A stretch of DNA of 64,000 nucleotides from Pseudomonadota bacterium (GCA_963205335.1 CAUJIM010000067.1:18955-82954); one strand, 5' to 3'; positions 30,110 to 39,593 are shown, counted from the first letter of the stretch. The notes: generated by a model not told the origin, from the letters alone. Numbers and translations are program-made.

Positions 30110-30684
30110 TCTTCGGTCACGCTTTTCTTGCGGCGCTGCGCCGCGTGCGGGTAGTGCAGGGCGACGTACTTCGCCGTCGCCGCCTCCACCGCCGGCAGGT
30201 TGTCGTGCAGGCGCCGCAGCAGCGACAGCAGCACCTGCCGCTCCTCCGGGGCCAGCACCGCCATCAGGGCGCGGTCGCGCTCCAGGGCGATCTGCAGGAT
30301 CTTGTCGTGCAGCTCCTGGCCGGCGGGGGTGATGGTCGCCATGCGCACCCGGCCGTCCTCCGGGTCCAGCCCCATGGTGACCAGGCCGCGCGCCTGCATG
30401 GCCTTGAACACGCGGCTGACCGAGGCCTTGTCCATGCCGATCACCTTGACCACGCGGCTGGCCGAGATCGAGGTGTGCAGCGCCAGCAGCACCAGCACGC
30501 GCCAGGTCTCGATGCCGACGTCGAAGCTGGCGAGATAGGCCTTGGATGCGCCGTTGGACAGCTTGTTGGCGATCCAGGTGAAGTAGGCCGGGGCGTAGTT
30601 CGGCAGGTCCACGACTTTCGGCTGGGCCGGCTTGCGCGGGGCGGCCGGTGCGCGAATGCTGGTCTTGGTGGCGGCGCGGGGCAT
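30106..30684 (-). CDS. MarR-family transcriptional regulator of the P450 operon
   Basis: Winged-helix regulator of 192 residues. The core SASRVVKVIGMDKASVSRVFKAMQARGLVTMGLDPEDGRVR (recognition helix and wing) is MarR-like, followed by the C-terminal dimerisation helix. The N-terminal 30 residues are basic and disordered-looking. It lies inside the operon between the ferredoxin and reductase genes and overlaps the latter by four bases, so it would be made with the enzymes. MarR proteins usually repress until an aromatic ligand binds. A candidate operator is at 36802-36815. Confidence 0.87.
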
Positions 30685-30712
30685 GGCGGGGTGGAACGCT
30701 GGGTCGATGCCC

Positions 30713-31036
30713 CTATTGTTGCCGCTCCGGCAGGTGCACGGTCAGGCCCGCGAGTTCGGGCGCCAGCTTGATCTGGCAGCTGAGCCGGCTGTTGGGCCGG
30801 CGCTCCGACGCGGTGCATTCGAGCATCTCGAGTTCGGGCGGCAGCGCCTGCGGCAGCTTGTCCAGCCAAGCCTCGTCGACGTACACATGGCAGGTGGCGC
30901 ACATCGCCGAGCCGCCGCATTCGCCGACGATGCCGGACAGGCCCGCGGCCGTGGCCAGCTGCATCACGCTCTGGCCGTCTTCGCCTTCGAGCGACAGGGC
31001 CTGGCCGTCGGCCTGGATCAGGTGGATCTGGGTCAT
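30713..31036 (-). CDS. 2Fe-2S ferredoxin (adrenodoxin/putidaredoxin type)
   Basis: Electron carrier of 107 residues. The 2Fe-2S ligands are Cys40, Cys46, Cys49 (GECGGSAMCATCH) and Cys87 (RLSCQI), the pattern of ferredoxins serving class I P450s. ATG 31036 lies five bases after the P450 stop and gives the right length; longer in-frame starts run into the P450 gene. It would pass electrons from the reductase at 28901 to the P450 at 31042. Confidence 0.93.
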   Translation of the reverse strand: MTQIHLIQADGQALSLEGEDGQSVMQLATAAGLSGIVGECGGSAMCATCHVYVDEAWLDKLPQALPPELEMLECTASERRPNSRLSCQIKLAPELAGLTVHLPERQQ

Positions 31037-31041
31037 GGTTC

Positions 31042-32256
31042 TCAGGCGGGAACGAGGCGCAGCGGCAGCGAGCCGAGCGCGCGCAAGGTGTTGTTGGGGC
31101 GGCGGGTGGCTTCGCCGGCGATCTCCAGGCGCTTCACGCGCTTGGCCAGGCCGGACAGGATCAGCTCGCCTTCGAGACGCGCCACCACCTGGCCCACGCA
31201 ACCGTGGATGCCGGAGCCGAAAGCCATGTGGCCGGCGGCGCGCCGCGTGATGTCGAAGCGGTCGGGCTCCTGCCACTGGCGCTCGTCGCGGTTGGCCGCG
31301 GCCAGGAAGCAGACGATCTTGGAGTCGACCGGCAGCTGCGCGCCTTCGAGCTCGGTAGCCCGCGAGGTGGTGCGAAAGAAGGTCTGCACGGTGGACTCGA
31401 AGCGCAGCGATTCCTCGAAGGCGGAGCGCGCCAGCGACAAGTCGGCCCGCAGTTTTTCGTACTGCTCCGGTTCGCGGGCCAGGCACAGCAGCGCGTTGCC
31501 CAGGCCGTTGATGGTGGTGTCCACGCCGGCCGAGAGGAAGGAGCGCACCAGCATGGGCGCCTCGGCCTGCGTGATCTCGCCGGCGTCGGCCGCCTGGTAG
31601 ATCTGGTCGCCGAAGCCGCCGGGGCGCAGCTGCGCGCGCTGGCAGTGGTTCATGATCCATTCGGTCACGGGCTTGACCCGCTCGGCCGACTTCGCCAGCC
31701 GCTCGTTGCGCGGGCCGAAGGAGTTGAAGATCATGTCGCCGTACAGCAGCAGGTTCTCGCGGCCTGCTCCTTCCAGCCCCACGGCATCGGGGAAGACCTT
31801 CAGCGGGTACGGCTCGGCCAGGTCGGCCACGGCGTCCACCGTGCCCGCGCTGGCGGCCTTCTCGACGAACCGATCCAGCAAGGCGTCGGCCTCCTGCTGG
31901 AAGGTCTCGCGCATCTGCATCATGGCCTTGGGCGAGAGGATGCGCGCCAGCACCGCGCGGGCGCGGGTGTGGTCCGGCGGATCCGCTTCCAGGATCACGC
32001 TGCGGGGTCGGAAAGGCTCTTCCTTGTTGAAGTTGGCCAGGCCGACGCCGGCCGACGAGATGAAGGTGCCGTGGTCGGCGAACACCGCGCGCACCGTCTC
32101 GTGGCGGGCCGCCGCATAGACGCCGTACTTCGGGATCCAGACCACCGGGCCGGCATCGCGCAGCTGGCGATGCGCAGGGTAGGGGTCGGCCAGGAAGGCG
32201 TCGCTGTAGGGATCGACGTCGACGACCGGGACGCCGGGGGGCGCGCTGTTGTTCAT
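31042..32256 (-). CDS. Cytochrome P450, CYP199-like (probable aromatic O-demethylase)
   Basis: Heme monooxygenase of 404 residues. The heme ligand is Cys353 in FGSGIHGCVGQ, ExxR is Glu282-Arg285 and the I-helix acid/alcohol pair is Asp246-Thr247 (SAGVDTT). SSAGVGLANF (67-76) and VRSFLSAGVDTT (237-248) resemble CYP199A enzymes, where the equivalent Arg/Ser residues hold the carboxylate of para-substituted benzoates. CYP199A members demethylate 4-methoxybenzoate. The formaldehyde dehydrogenase in the same operon fits such a reaction. ATG 32256 follows GGAG. The exact substrate is inferred. Confidence 0.9.
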   Translation of the reverse strand: MNNSAPPGVPVVDVDPYSDAFLADPYPAHRQLRDAGPVVWIPKYGVYAAARHETVRAVFADHGTFISSAGVGLANFNKEEPFRPRSVILEADPPDHTRARAVLARILSPKAMMQMRETFQQEADALLDRFVEKAASAGTVDAVADLAEPYPLKVFPDAVGLEGAGRENLLLYGDMIFNSFGPRNERLAKSAERVKPVTEWIMNHCQRAQLRPGGFGDQIYQAADAGEITQAEAPMLVRSFLSAGVDTTINGLGNALLCLAREPEQYEKLRADLSLARSAFEESLRFESTVQTFFRTTSRATELEGAQLPVDSKIVCFLAAANRDERQWQEPDRFDITRRAAGHMAFGSGIHGCVGQVVARLEGELILSGLAKRVKRLEIAGEATRRPNNTLRALGSLPLRLVPA

Positions 32257-32276
32257 GGAGGTCTCCTTTTCGGGTT

Positions 32277-32996
32277 TCAGGCGTGGCCTTCGCCGGCCAC
32301 GCCCACGTAGCGTTCCAGCAGGTCGGTGCGCGCGGCCAGCGTGGCGCTGTCGCTGCGGTGCACGACCTCGCCGCGTTCCAGCACCACCGCGGATTCGGCG
32401 AAGCGCAAGGCGTCTTCGACCTTCTGTTCGACCAGCAGCACGGCCACGCCGGTGGCGCGGGCCAGGCCGGCTAAGGTCTTCATCAACTCCTGGCAGATGA
32501 TGGGCGCGAGCCCTTCGAGCGGCTCGTCGAGCAGCAGCACCCGCGGCCGGCCCAGCAGGGTGCGGGCGACCGTCAGCATCTGCTGCTCGCCGCCGGAGAG
32601 CTGGGCGCCGCCGTTGTGCCGCCGCTCCCTCAGGCGCGGGAACAGTTCGTAGGCTTCGGCGACATCGCCGCGCGGCCGGCCCTTGAGGCCCGCCACCAGG
32701 TTCTCTTCGACGGTCAGCGAGGGGAAGATGTCGCGCGTCTGCGGCACGTAGCCCAGGCCCGCATGAGCGCGGTCGCGCGGCGACAGGCGTGTGATGTCCT
32801 GGCCGAACAGCTTGACCGTTCCTTCGTGCACGTCGGCCAGGCCCATCAGGGTCTTGAGCAAGGTGGTCTTGCCCACGCCGTTGCGGCCGATCACGGCGAT
32901 GCGCGCGCCTGGCGCCACCGACAGGTCGACGCGGTGCAGGATGTTCACCGGGCCGAAGCCCGCCGTGAGTCCGTGGACGCTGATCGCCTCGTTCAT
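32277..32996 (-). CDS. ABC transporter ATP-binding protein, LivF-like (P450 operon)
   Basis: ATPase subunit of 239 residues. Walker A is GRNGVGKTT, the signature LSGGEQQM and Walker B VLLLDEPLEGLAP. ATG 32996 overlaps the LivG-like stop by four bases, and the P450 gene starts 20 bases after this gene's stop. That spacing places the importer and the P450 in one transcript, so the transported compound is probably the P450 substrate. Confidence 0.92.
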   Translation of the reverse strand: MNEAISVHGLTAGFGPVNILHRVDLSVAPGARIAVIGRNGVGKTTLLKTLMGLADVHEGTVKLFGQDITRLSPRDRAHAGLGYVPQTRDIFPSLTVEENLVAGLKGRPRGDVAEAYELFPRLRERRHNGGAQLSGGEQQMLTVARTLLGRPRVLLLDEPLEGLAPIICQELMKTLAGLARATGVAVLLVEQKVEDALRFAESAVVLERGEVVHRSDSATLAARTDLLERYVGVAGEGHA

Positions 32997-33748
32997 CGCG
33001 CGGCCTCCGTGCCCAGGTAGGCCTGCTGCACGGCGGCATGGCGGCGGATCTCCGCCGGCGGTCCGTCGGCCAGCACTGCCCCTTCGGCCAGCACCAGGAT
33101 GCGGTGGGCGAAGCTGAAGATCAGGTCCATGTCGTGCTCGATCATGAGCAGGCCCAGCGTCGGCGGCAGCGTGGCCAGGGCGTTGAGCACCACCTGCCGC
33201 TCGCCGCTGGGCACGCCCGCCATCGGTTCGTCGAGCAGCAGCACTCGGGGCCGCAGCGCCATGGCGATGGCGATCTCCACCAGCCGCTGCTGGCCGTAGG
33301 CCAGGTCGATGGGGCGCTCGTCGGCGATCTCCAGCATCTGCAGCTGCGCGAGGATGGCGCGCGCTTCCTCGGCGTGCACCGGGAAGCGGCTGGCGGGACG
33401 CCACATGTTGCGCACCGTCCCTTCGCGTTCGTGGATGGCCAGTTCGACCTGGCTGCGCACCGTCAGCGTGGGCGCCAGCTGCGTCACCTGGAAGGTCCGC
33501 ACCAGGCCGCGCCGCACGCGTTCGGCCTGGCCGGCACGGGTGACGTCCACACCCAGCAGGCGCACGGTGCCCGAGGAGGGCGGCAGCAGGCCGGTCACCA
33601 GGTTGACCAGCGTGCTCTTGCCGGCGCCGTTGGGGCCGATCAGGCCGATGCGCTCGCCCGCGCGCAGCGACAGCGAGACGTCGCGCGTGACCTTCAGGCC
33701 ACCGAAGGCCTTGTTCAGGTTCTGGATCTCCAGCAGGGGCGTCCTCAT
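32993..33748 (-). CDS. ABC transporter ATP-binding protein, LivG-like (P450 operon)
   Basis: ATPase subunit of 251 residues. Walker A is GPNGAGKST, and the signature region LAYGQQRLVEIAIAM is the LivG form, followed by VLLLDEPMAG. It overlaps both neighbours by four bases (ATGA), which fixes the start at 33748 and shows translational coupling. A much longer in-frame opening upstream covers the permease genes in the wrong frame. Confidence 0.92.
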   Translation of the reverse strand: MRTPLLEIQNLNKAFGGLKVTRDVSLSLRAGERIGLIGPNGAGKSTLVNLVTGLLPPSSGTVRLLGVDVTRAGQAERVRRGLVRTFQVTQLAPTLTVRSQVELAIHEREGTVRNMWRPASRFPVHAEEARAILAQLQMLEIADERPIDLAYGQQRLVEIAIAMALRPRVLLLDEPMAGVPSGERQVVLNALATLPPTLGLLMIEHDMDLIFSFAHRILVLAEGAVLADGPPAEIRRHAAVQQAYLGTEAAR

Positions 33749-34713
33749 GGCGCGGCCTCCTGCGCGACTCGCGCCGGCGCCGGCCGGGCGAAGCGCTTGC
33801 GCAAAGACGCGACCCAACGCTCGCGCGGCACCAGCACCAGCGTGCACAGCATGCCGCCGATGATGAACAGCCAGTGGTAGGGGTTGATGGACGAGGCGGC
33901 GTGGTGCACCGTCATGAAGATGGCGGTGCCGGCGATCGCTCCATAAAGCGAACCGGTGCCGCCCAGCACCAGCATCACCAGCGATTCGGCCGACAGCGAG
34001 AAGCCGAGCGAATCGAGGCCGACGATCTGCGTGATCTGCGCCGAGAGCGCGCCCGCCAGGCCGGCGAACAGGCCGGCCCAGGTGTAGAGCTTCAACAGCG
34101 TGCTGCGCACCGGGTCGCCCATCGCCGCCATGCGCACGCGGTTCTGGTGGATGCCCACGCAGGCCAGGCCGAAGGGCGAGGCCATCAGCCGCCGCATCGC
34201 CCAGAAGCAGATCACCAGCAGCGTGCAGCTGTAGATGAAGGCGACCTTGCCGTACAGGTCGAACTCGAACAGGCCGAAGAGCTTGCCCACGGTGTAGCTG
34301 CTCAGGCCGTCGTCGCCACCGGTCCACACGCGCAGCTTCTTGGCGAGATTGAGCATGATCTCCGCGATGGCGATGGTCAGCATGAGGAAGGTCAGCCCGT
34401 GGTAGCGCACCAGGAAGGCGCCCGACAAGGCCGCCAGCCCCGCGCCGCTGCCGGCGCCTATGGCCAGGCCCAGCAGCGTGTTGTCCGTGAGGTGGGTGGC
34501 GGCGATGCCGGTGGCGTAGGCGCCCACGCCGAACAGCGCGGCGTGACCGAGCGTGGCCAGGCCGCCGTAGCCCACCACCAGATCGAGCGACATCACGAAG
34601 ATGGCCATGGTGGCGACCCGCGCCGCCAGCCCGAGCTGCTCGGGGAAGAGGAAGTACACGGCCACGCAGGCGCCGACGAGGGCGAGCATGGGCCAGATTG
34701 CGCGCCACGTCAT
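33745..34713 (-). CDS. ABC transporter permease, LivM-like (P450 operon)
   Basis: Inner-membrane permease of 322 residues with about nine hydrophobic segments. The family segment is DLVVGYGGLATLGHAALFGVG, and LVMLVLGGTGSLYGAIAGTA lies near the C-terminus. The ATG at 34713 overlaps the LivH-like stop by four bases. It pairs with the LivH-like protein encoded just before. Confidence 0.92.
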   Translation of the reverse strand: MTWRAIWPMLALVGACVAVYFLFPEQLGLAARVATMAIFVMSLDLVVGYGGLATLGHAALFGVGAYATGIAATHLTDNTLLGLAIGAGSGAGLAALSGAFLVRYHGLTFLMLTIAIAEIMLNLAKKLRVWTGGDDGLSSYTVGKLFGLFEFDLYGKVAFIYSCTLLVICFWAMRRLMASPFGLACVGIHQNRVRMAAMGDPVRSTLLKLYTWAGLFAGLAGALSAQITQIVGLDSLGFSLSAESLVMLVLGGTGSLYGAIAGTAIFMTVHHAASSINPYHWLFIIGGMLCTLVLVPRERWVASLRKRFARPAPARVAQEAAP

Positions 34714-35576
34714 GCGGACCGCCTCGCGAGGATGCCATGAGGCCGCCATGCCAGGAGCAGGGCCACCGCGGCGAAGAAGAACAGGCTGCCCCAGTCGGCG
34801 GCCAGGTACTTGCTGGCGGTCTCGACGATGCCGAGACCGACGGCCGCCGCCGCGGAGCCGGCGATGCTGCCCATGCCGCCGACGGCCACGACGACCAGCA
34901 CCAGCACCAGATACTTGATCGGGTAGAAGGGCTCCAGCGGCATGAGCTCGGCGCCCAGGATGCCACCCAGCGCGGCCAGCGCAGCGCCGGCGGCGAAGGT
35001 GATGGCATAGACCCACTTGACGGGGATGCCCAGGGATTCGGCAGCGGCCGTGTTGTCCACGGTGGCGCGCAGCCACACGCCGAAGCGCGTGGCGTTCATC
35101 ACCCAGTAGACGCTCGCCAGCACCGCCAGGCCGACGACGATGACCAGCAGCCGCTGCGCCGGGATGGTTCTGAAACCCAGATCGACCGTGGCGGCCAGCC
35201 AGGCCGGCAGCGGGATCAGCTGCACCTGCGGCCCGAACACCAGGTTGACGGACGCCACGAACAGGAAGGTCAGGCCGATCGTGAAGAGCACCTGCTGCAG
35301 TTCGCTGCGGCGGTACAGCCGCCGCAGCACCAGGACCTCGAGCACCGCGGCGATCACCGCGGTGACCAGCAAGGCGCCAATGGTCCCTGCCAGCAGGCCC
35401 CATTGGTGCACCCCCACCAGCCAGGCGGCGACGTAGCCGCCCACCATCGCGAAGGCACCATGCGCCAGGTTGACGAAGCGCATGAGGCCCAGCGTGATGG
35501 TGAGGCCCGCCGAGATGATGAACAGCACCATGCCGTAGGCGATGCCGTCGATCAGGATGTTGGCCAGCAGGGACAC
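34710..35576 (-). CDS. ABC transporter permease, LivH-like (P450 operon)
   Basis: Inner-membrane permease of 288 residues. It opens with MSLLANILIDGIAYGMVLF and has the LivH segment GLTITLGLMRFVNLAHGAF. It starts 13 bases after the receptor gene and overlaps the LivM-like gene by four bases. Its order receptor-H-M-G-F differs from the first importer in the window (receptor-G-F-H-M), so the two clusters are not a recent duplication of one another. Confidence 0.92.
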   Translation of the reverse strand: MSLLANILIDGIAYGMVLFIISAGLTITLGLMRFVNLAHGAFAMVGGYVAAWLVGVHQWGLLAGTIGALLVTAVIAAVLEVLVLRRLYRRSELQQVLFTIGLTFLFVASVNLVFGPQVQLIPLPAWLAATVDLGFRTIPAQRLLVIVVGLAVLASVYWVMNATRFGVWLRATVDNTAAAESLGIPVKWVYAITFAAGAALAALGGILGAELMPLEPFYPIKYLVLVLVVVAVGGMGSIAGSAAAAVGLGIVETASKYLAADWGSLFFFAAVALLLAWRPHGILARRSA

Positions 35577-35589
35577 GGAGCGTGCTTCC

Positions 35590-36750
35590 TTACTTCACCA
35601 GGCCGTGGTCGACCTGCGGACCGAAGTTCTGGGTTTCCTTGTTCACGAGCAGGCCGCCGGCGCCCTTCTCCACGGTGCGCAGGTACACGTTCTGCGTGAT
35701 GTGGCGCGTGGCGGGATCGATCGCCACCGGGCCGCGCGGGCTCTCCCACTTGAGCGTCTTGGCGGCGGCCATGGCCTTGTCGCCATCGCGCTTGCCGGCC
35801 GTGGCTTCGATCATCTTGTGGATCACGTGCATGCCGTCCCAGGCGCCCACCGTGGCGTAGTTGGCCACGGCGTCCTTGTTCGCCTTGGCCACCGCTTCGA
35901 CGAAAGCCTTGTTGGCCGCCGACTCGTGGACCGAGGAATAGTGGAAGGCGGTGGCCAGGCCCAGGGCGCTGTCGCCGAACTTCTGCAGATCGAATTCGTC
36001 GGTCTCGGAGGTGCCCAGGAACTCGATGCCGGCCTGGCGCAGGCCGTTTTGCTGGTAGGCGCGCACGAACCCCAGGTTGGGCGGGCCGCCGGGCAGGAAC
36101 ACGAACACGGCTTGCGGGCCGGCCGCCTTGATGCGCTGCGCGAAGGGGCCGAAGTCGGTGGTGGCCAGCGGCATGCGGATGCTCTCGACCACCTGGCCGC
36201 CCTGCTTGGCGAACTCCGCCTTGAAGGCGTTCTCGGCGTCGATGCCGGGGCCGTAGTCGGTCACGGCCGTCACCACCTTCTTGATGCCCTTCTTGGCCGC
36301 GTGCTGCGCCATCGGCACCGTGACCTGCCACAGGGTGTAGCTGGTGCGCAGGTAGTAGTCGGACTTGGTGGTGATGTCGGAGGTGGCGGCGTTGAAGATG
36401 ACGGCGGGCGTCTTGGATTGCTGGATCACCGGCGCGATCGCCATCGCGTTGGGGGTGAAGACGAAGCCGCCGATGTAGTCGACCTTGTCCTTGATCACCA
36501 GCTCCTGCGCCAGGTTGCGCGCGTTGGCGGGGTTGGGTGCGCCTTCGTCGCGGTAGATCAGCTCCACGGTCTGGCCGGCGAGCTTGCCTCCCTGGCTGGC
36601 CACGTAGGCCTCGGCACCGGCCTTCATCAGCACGCCGTAGTGCGCGAACGGCCCGGAGAAGGGGGCGATGATGCCGACCTTCACCTGCGCGAAGGCGCTG
36701 GCGCCGGCCAGCCCCAGGGCGATGGCCAACAGTGTTTGAGGAACTCGCAT
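35590..36750 (-). CDS. ABC transporter substrate-binding protein (Liv type, P450 operon)
   Basis: Periplasmic receptor of 386 residues. Signal peptide MRVPQTLLAIALGLAGASAFA is followed by QVKVGIIAPFSGPFAHYG, the typical Peripla_BP_6 start. I chose ATG 36750, which has CAGGAGAC upstream; an in-frame ATG 36 bases earlier lacks this. Related receptors in aromatic-degrading bacteria bind benzoate-type acids. It is the first importer gene and has 190 bases upstream containing a candidate MarR operator. Confidence 0.9.
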   Translation of the reverse strand: MRVPQTLLAIALGLAGASAFAQVKVGIIAPFSGPFAHYGVLMKAGAEAYVASQGGKLAGQTVELIYRDEGAPNPANARNLAQELVIKDKVDYIGGFVFTPNAMAIAPVIQQSKTPAVIFNAATSDITTKSDYYLRTSYTLWQVTVPMAQHAAKKGIKKVVTAVTDYGPGIDAENAFKAEFAKQGGQVVESIRMPLATTDFGPFAQRIKAAGPQAVFVFLPGGPPNLGFVRAYQQNGLRQAGIEFLGTSETDEFDLQKFGDSALGLATAFHYSSVHESAANKAFVEAVAKANKDAVANYATVGAWDGMHVIHKMIEATAGKRDGDKAMAAAKTLKWESPRGPVAIDPATRHITQNVYLRTVEKGAGGLLVNKETQNFGPQVDHGLVK

Positions 36751-36801
36751 GGAACTGGTCTCCTGACTTTTGTAGGGAACGCGCATTCTCGGTGCCAGAT
36801 G

Positions 36802-36815
36802 GTTGAAATATCAAC
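36802..36815. promoter_or_regulatory. Inverted repeat before the importer-P450 operon, candidate MarR operator
   Basis: GTTGAAATATCAAC has 5-bp arms GTTGA/TCAAC around four bases. It lies about 50 bases upstream of the receptor start, a position suited to repression, and resembles MarR-type sites. It shares the pattern GTTG-N6-CAAC with the palindrome at 6764-6777. Binding by the operon's own MarR protein is inferred. Confidence 0.4.
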
Positions 36816-36940
36816 GAGTAGAAACCCCAACTCAATGAAGAAGCTGCGTTTCGGGCGTATCGGGCGGTGCCGCGGGGGGCTGTCCCGGCCGCGGGCGCGG
36901 AGGGGCAGGGCGCCTGGCTGTCGCCCGGCCTGCAGGCGGG

Positions 36941-37636
36941 TCAGGCCTGGAAGTCGGTCTGCGCCTGCGTCTCGGCTTGCACTGCTTTCTGGAACGAGGC
37001 CAGGCCGACTTCGTTGAGCACCTTCTTGTAGCGGCGCACGACCCGCGGTTCCAGCGCGGCGAGCTTCGCGCAGATGCGTGCGGCGGTCGCGTCGAGTTCG
37101 GTGGCCGCCACGACTTGCCAGACCAGGCCCCAGGCCTGCGCCTGGGCGGCGCTGAACTCTTCGCCCAGCAGCATCAAGGCCTTGGCGCGGGCCAGGCCGG
37201 CGAAGGCGGGCAGCGTCGCCGTCAGGCCGCCGGTGACGAAGACGCCGAGCGACGCCTCGGGCAGCTTGAAGCGGCTGTTGTCGGCGGCCAGCACCAGGTC
37301 GGCATCGAGCATCCACTCCAGGCCCGCGCCGACGGTCCAGCCATGGACGGCGGCGACGACGGGCTGGGGCAGGGCGACCAACGCCGAGGCGACGGCCTGC
37401 ACCAGTTCCAGGTCGCGTGGCGTGGGCGCGGCGCTGACGTCGCGCCCGGCGCAGAAGGCGCGGCCTGCGCCGCGCAGCAGGAGGACGCGGACTTCCTCGT
37501 TGCGACCCGCAGCTTGGATCGCCTCCAGCAGTTCGCTGGCTAGGTCGTTGTCGATGGCGTTGAGTTTGTCGGGGCGGTGCAGCGTGGCGGTGAGGACGTT
37601 GGCTTGGAGGGAGAGGTGGAGTTTGTCGCTGGGCAT
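36941..37636 (-). CDS. Enoyl-CoA hydratase/isomerase family protein
   Basis: Crotonase-fold protein of 231 residues, shorter than the usual 255-260. The oxyanion region is AFCAGRDVSA and GWTVGAGLEWMLDADLVLA, with Glu in GLEW and a second Glu in KLPEASLG, so both usual catalytic glutamates appear present. It heads the P450/importer gene run on the same strand with a 190-base gap before the receptor gene. Its role there is unclear. It could belong to downstream CoA-ester metabolism of the aromatic acid. Confidence 0.85.
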   Translation of the reverse strand: MPSDKLHLSLQANVLTATLHRPDKLNAIDNDLASELLEAIQAAGRNEEVRVLLLRGAGRAFCAGRDVSAAPTPRDLELVQAVASALVALPQPVVAAVHGWTVGAGLEWMLDADLVLAADNSRFKLPEASLGVFVTGGLTATLPAFAGLARAKALMLLGEEFSAAQAQAWGLVWQVVAATELDATAARICAKLAALEPRVVRRYKKVLNEVGLASFQKAVQAETQAQTDFQA

Positions 37637-37777
37637 GGGGCGCGGGGTGATGATTGCTCGCGGAGGACGTAGCTGGGGAGAAGCGCTTGCATTTTTGTGG
37701 ATGCCAGCCGTTTTGTGAACTGCGTCTGGGGCGCCACTGGCCCACTAACGATAGCCTCTGGGAGGCATCCGGCCGAA

Positions 37778-38876
37778 TGAATCGCCCCGGCTTTGAGGAG
37801 GCTCAAATCTCTGAGAGGATTGAGCCATGAAGAGCCAAGCAAGTTCTCACCTGAGGTCCGTGAGCGGGCGGTGAGGATGGTGTAAGAGCACCGGGGGGGA
37901 GCACCCGTCGTTGTGGGCGGCCGTCGAATCGATTGCGCCGAAGATCGGCTGCGTGCCGCAGACGCTGCTGGAATGGGTCAAGCGCGTGGAGGTCGATCCC
38001 GGGGTGCGAAGGCGTCACAACGTCGGAGGCACAACGGGTCAAGGATCTTGAGCGCGAGAACAAGGAACTGCGGCGGGCCAACGAGATCCTGAAGCTGCCG
38101 AGCACGTTTTTCGAACAGGCGGAGCTCGACCGCCGACTGAAGTCCCGAACGACTTCATCGACCAGCACCGCGCCACCCAGGGAGTCGAGCCGATCTGCAA
38201 GACATTGCAGATCGCCCCGTCGGGATACTGGCGCCATGCAGCGCTGCTGCGCGAACCGCACAAGCGCTGCGCCCGGGCTCACCGCGACGAGGCCCTGGCG
38301 CCGCAGATTCAACGTGTCTGGCAGGCCAACATGCAGGTCCACGGCGCCGACAAAGTCTGCAAGCAGCTGGCGCGCGAGGGGACTGCCGACGTGTTTGCCC
38401 GTCGCATCGTGGGCTGGCGGGTGAGTCGTTCGATGCGAACAGACTTCGTGCTGGACGCCCTGGAGCAGGCGCTGTACGTGAGGCAGTCCGAGCGCGATGG
38501 CAGCCTCGTTTGCCGCTCGGACAGGGGCTCGCAATACGTCAGCATTCGCTACACCCAGCGGTTGGCCGAGGCGGGCATCGAGCCGTCCGTGGGCAGCAAG
38601 GGCGACTCCTATGACAACGCCCTGGCCGAGACGATCAACGGGCTCTACAAGCCCGAACCGATTCATCGCCGGGCGCCGTGGAAAACGAGGGAATCGGTGG
38701 AGCTGGCCACGCTCGAATGGGTGTCCTGGTTCAACCACCATCGCCTGCTTGAACCCATCGGCTACATCCCGCCGGCGCACGCTGAGGCAAACTACTATCG
38801 GCAACTCGCCAACGAGACCACCACGGTGGAGGTCTGACTTAAACCAACGGGCCTTCAAGAATCCCGGGGCGATTCA
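37778..38876 (+). mobile_element. IS3-family element, defective (about 1.1 kb)
   Basis: The ends are TGAATCGCCCCGG at 37778-37790 and its complement CCGGGGCGATTCA at 38864-38876. It contains remnants of overlapping orfA and orfB on the plus strand. The immediate flanks (CGAA and ACTC) do not match, so no target duplication is left. Right-end and left-end pieces of the same type occur at 12759-13233 and about 27515-27590. Confidence 0.85.
37827..38837 (+). pseudogene. IS3-family transposase orfA/orfB, disrupted
   Basis: orfA begins at ATG 37827. Soon a frame change and an in-frame TAA (in [22 protein letters not shown]) break it, although [17 protein letters not shown] is still readable. orfB starts with frame changes and has an internal deletion: [16 protein letters not shown] joins two parts that are far apart in intact relatives, removing the first catalytic Asp region. 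The C-terminal part from [16 protein letters not shown] to the stop at 38837 is open. The element cannot make a working transposase. Confidence 0.85.
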
Positions 38877-38890
38877 ACTCGCCCCTGCAG

Positions 38891-39277
38891 TCAGGTTGAC
38901 GCCGGCCAGTGCCGAGCAAAGTCAAACGAAAGCTGGCGATGGTGCCGAATAGACAGCAGGTATACAGTGGCATTGACCTCCACGGCCGCGTACAGCATCA
39001 GGTAGTCACCATGCAGGTACTCGCGAAGGACGTTGGCTGAGCCTTCCGGCAGCGTGGCCAGTTGTGCTAGTGCCTCTGCTGATTGCGGTGGATTGTTGAG
39101 GTAGCGACGGCCAATGCGAGGGAACCGCGCCAGGTTGGGGATTACAGTGGAGCGCAGCTCGGCAAGCAGAGCGTCAAAAGCGAAGGCGGCATCCGCCTTC
39201 GACAAGAAGGCCTCGACGGCGTTCAGGCGCTCCAGGAAGCTCGCCGTCAGCTCGACTCGGTAGATATCCTCAGCCAC
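38891..39277 (-). CDS. RelE/ParE-family toxin
   Basis: Small 128-residue protein of the plasmid-stabilisation/RelE-ParE fold. It starts YRVELTASFLERLNAVEAFL, has the central FPRIGRRYL, and ends with DYLMLYAAVEVNATVYLLSIRHHRQLSFD, a typical toxin C-terminal strand pattern. It overlaps the upstream antitoxin gene by eight bases. RelE-type members cut ribosome-bound mRNA and ParE types inhibit gyrase; which applies here cannot be told. It lies just inside the right IS of the composite transposon, where it could stabilise the element. Confidence 0.82.
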   Translation of the reverse strand: MAEDIYRVELTASFLERLNAVEAFLSKADAAFAFDALLAELRSTVIPNLARFPRIGRRYLNNPPQSAEALAQLATLPEGSANVLREYLHGDYLMLYAAVEVNATVYLLSIRHHRQLSFDFARHWPAST

Positions 39278-39593
39278 GCTTCTTGGCCGCCTTGCCGCGA
39301 GTAGCGCTGGCTAGGCGCTGTTGAATTTGGGCGAGGGCAGCATCCGCTGCGTAGGTGCGCCCGGCGTCGATGTCGGCTAATCCACGCTTGGCGTCGTCAA
39401 TCAACAGCAGGTGGATGCGCTCGCGTTCCAGCCGGTGGTAGTAGTCCAGCCGGTCGGCATCGATCAGAGCGACGTAACTCTCACCATTCTTGGTAATGAT
39501 TTTCTCGGCACCGGCCTTCGCCTGGTCGGCGAGCTCGGAGAGGTTGGCGCGCGCTTGGGTGAGTGGCACCACATCACTGGCTGAGAATCCCAT
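39270..39593 (-). CDS. Phd/YefM-family antitoxin
   Basis: DNA-binding antitoxin of 107 residues. The Phd/YefM N-terminus is VVPLTQARANLSELADQAKAGAEKIITKNGESYVALID; the C-terminal part would wrap the toxin. It precedes and overlaps the toxin gene by eight bases, the usual antitoxin-first order. A 12-bp palindrome and a TATAGA -10-like hexamer upstream suggest autoregulation. Confidence 0.85.
   Translation of the reverse strand: MGFSASDVVPLTQARANLSELADQAKAGAEKIITKNGESYVALIDADRLDYYHRLERERIHLLLIDDAKRGLADIDAGRTYAADAALAQIQQRLASATRGKAAKKRG

Noticed and set aside
31042..35403. Long minus-strand frames that appear to fuse the P450, ATPases and permeases into larger proteins
   Set aside because: Each real gene has its own ATG, often in a 4-bp overlap. 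The extensions are high-GC shadows without family motifs.
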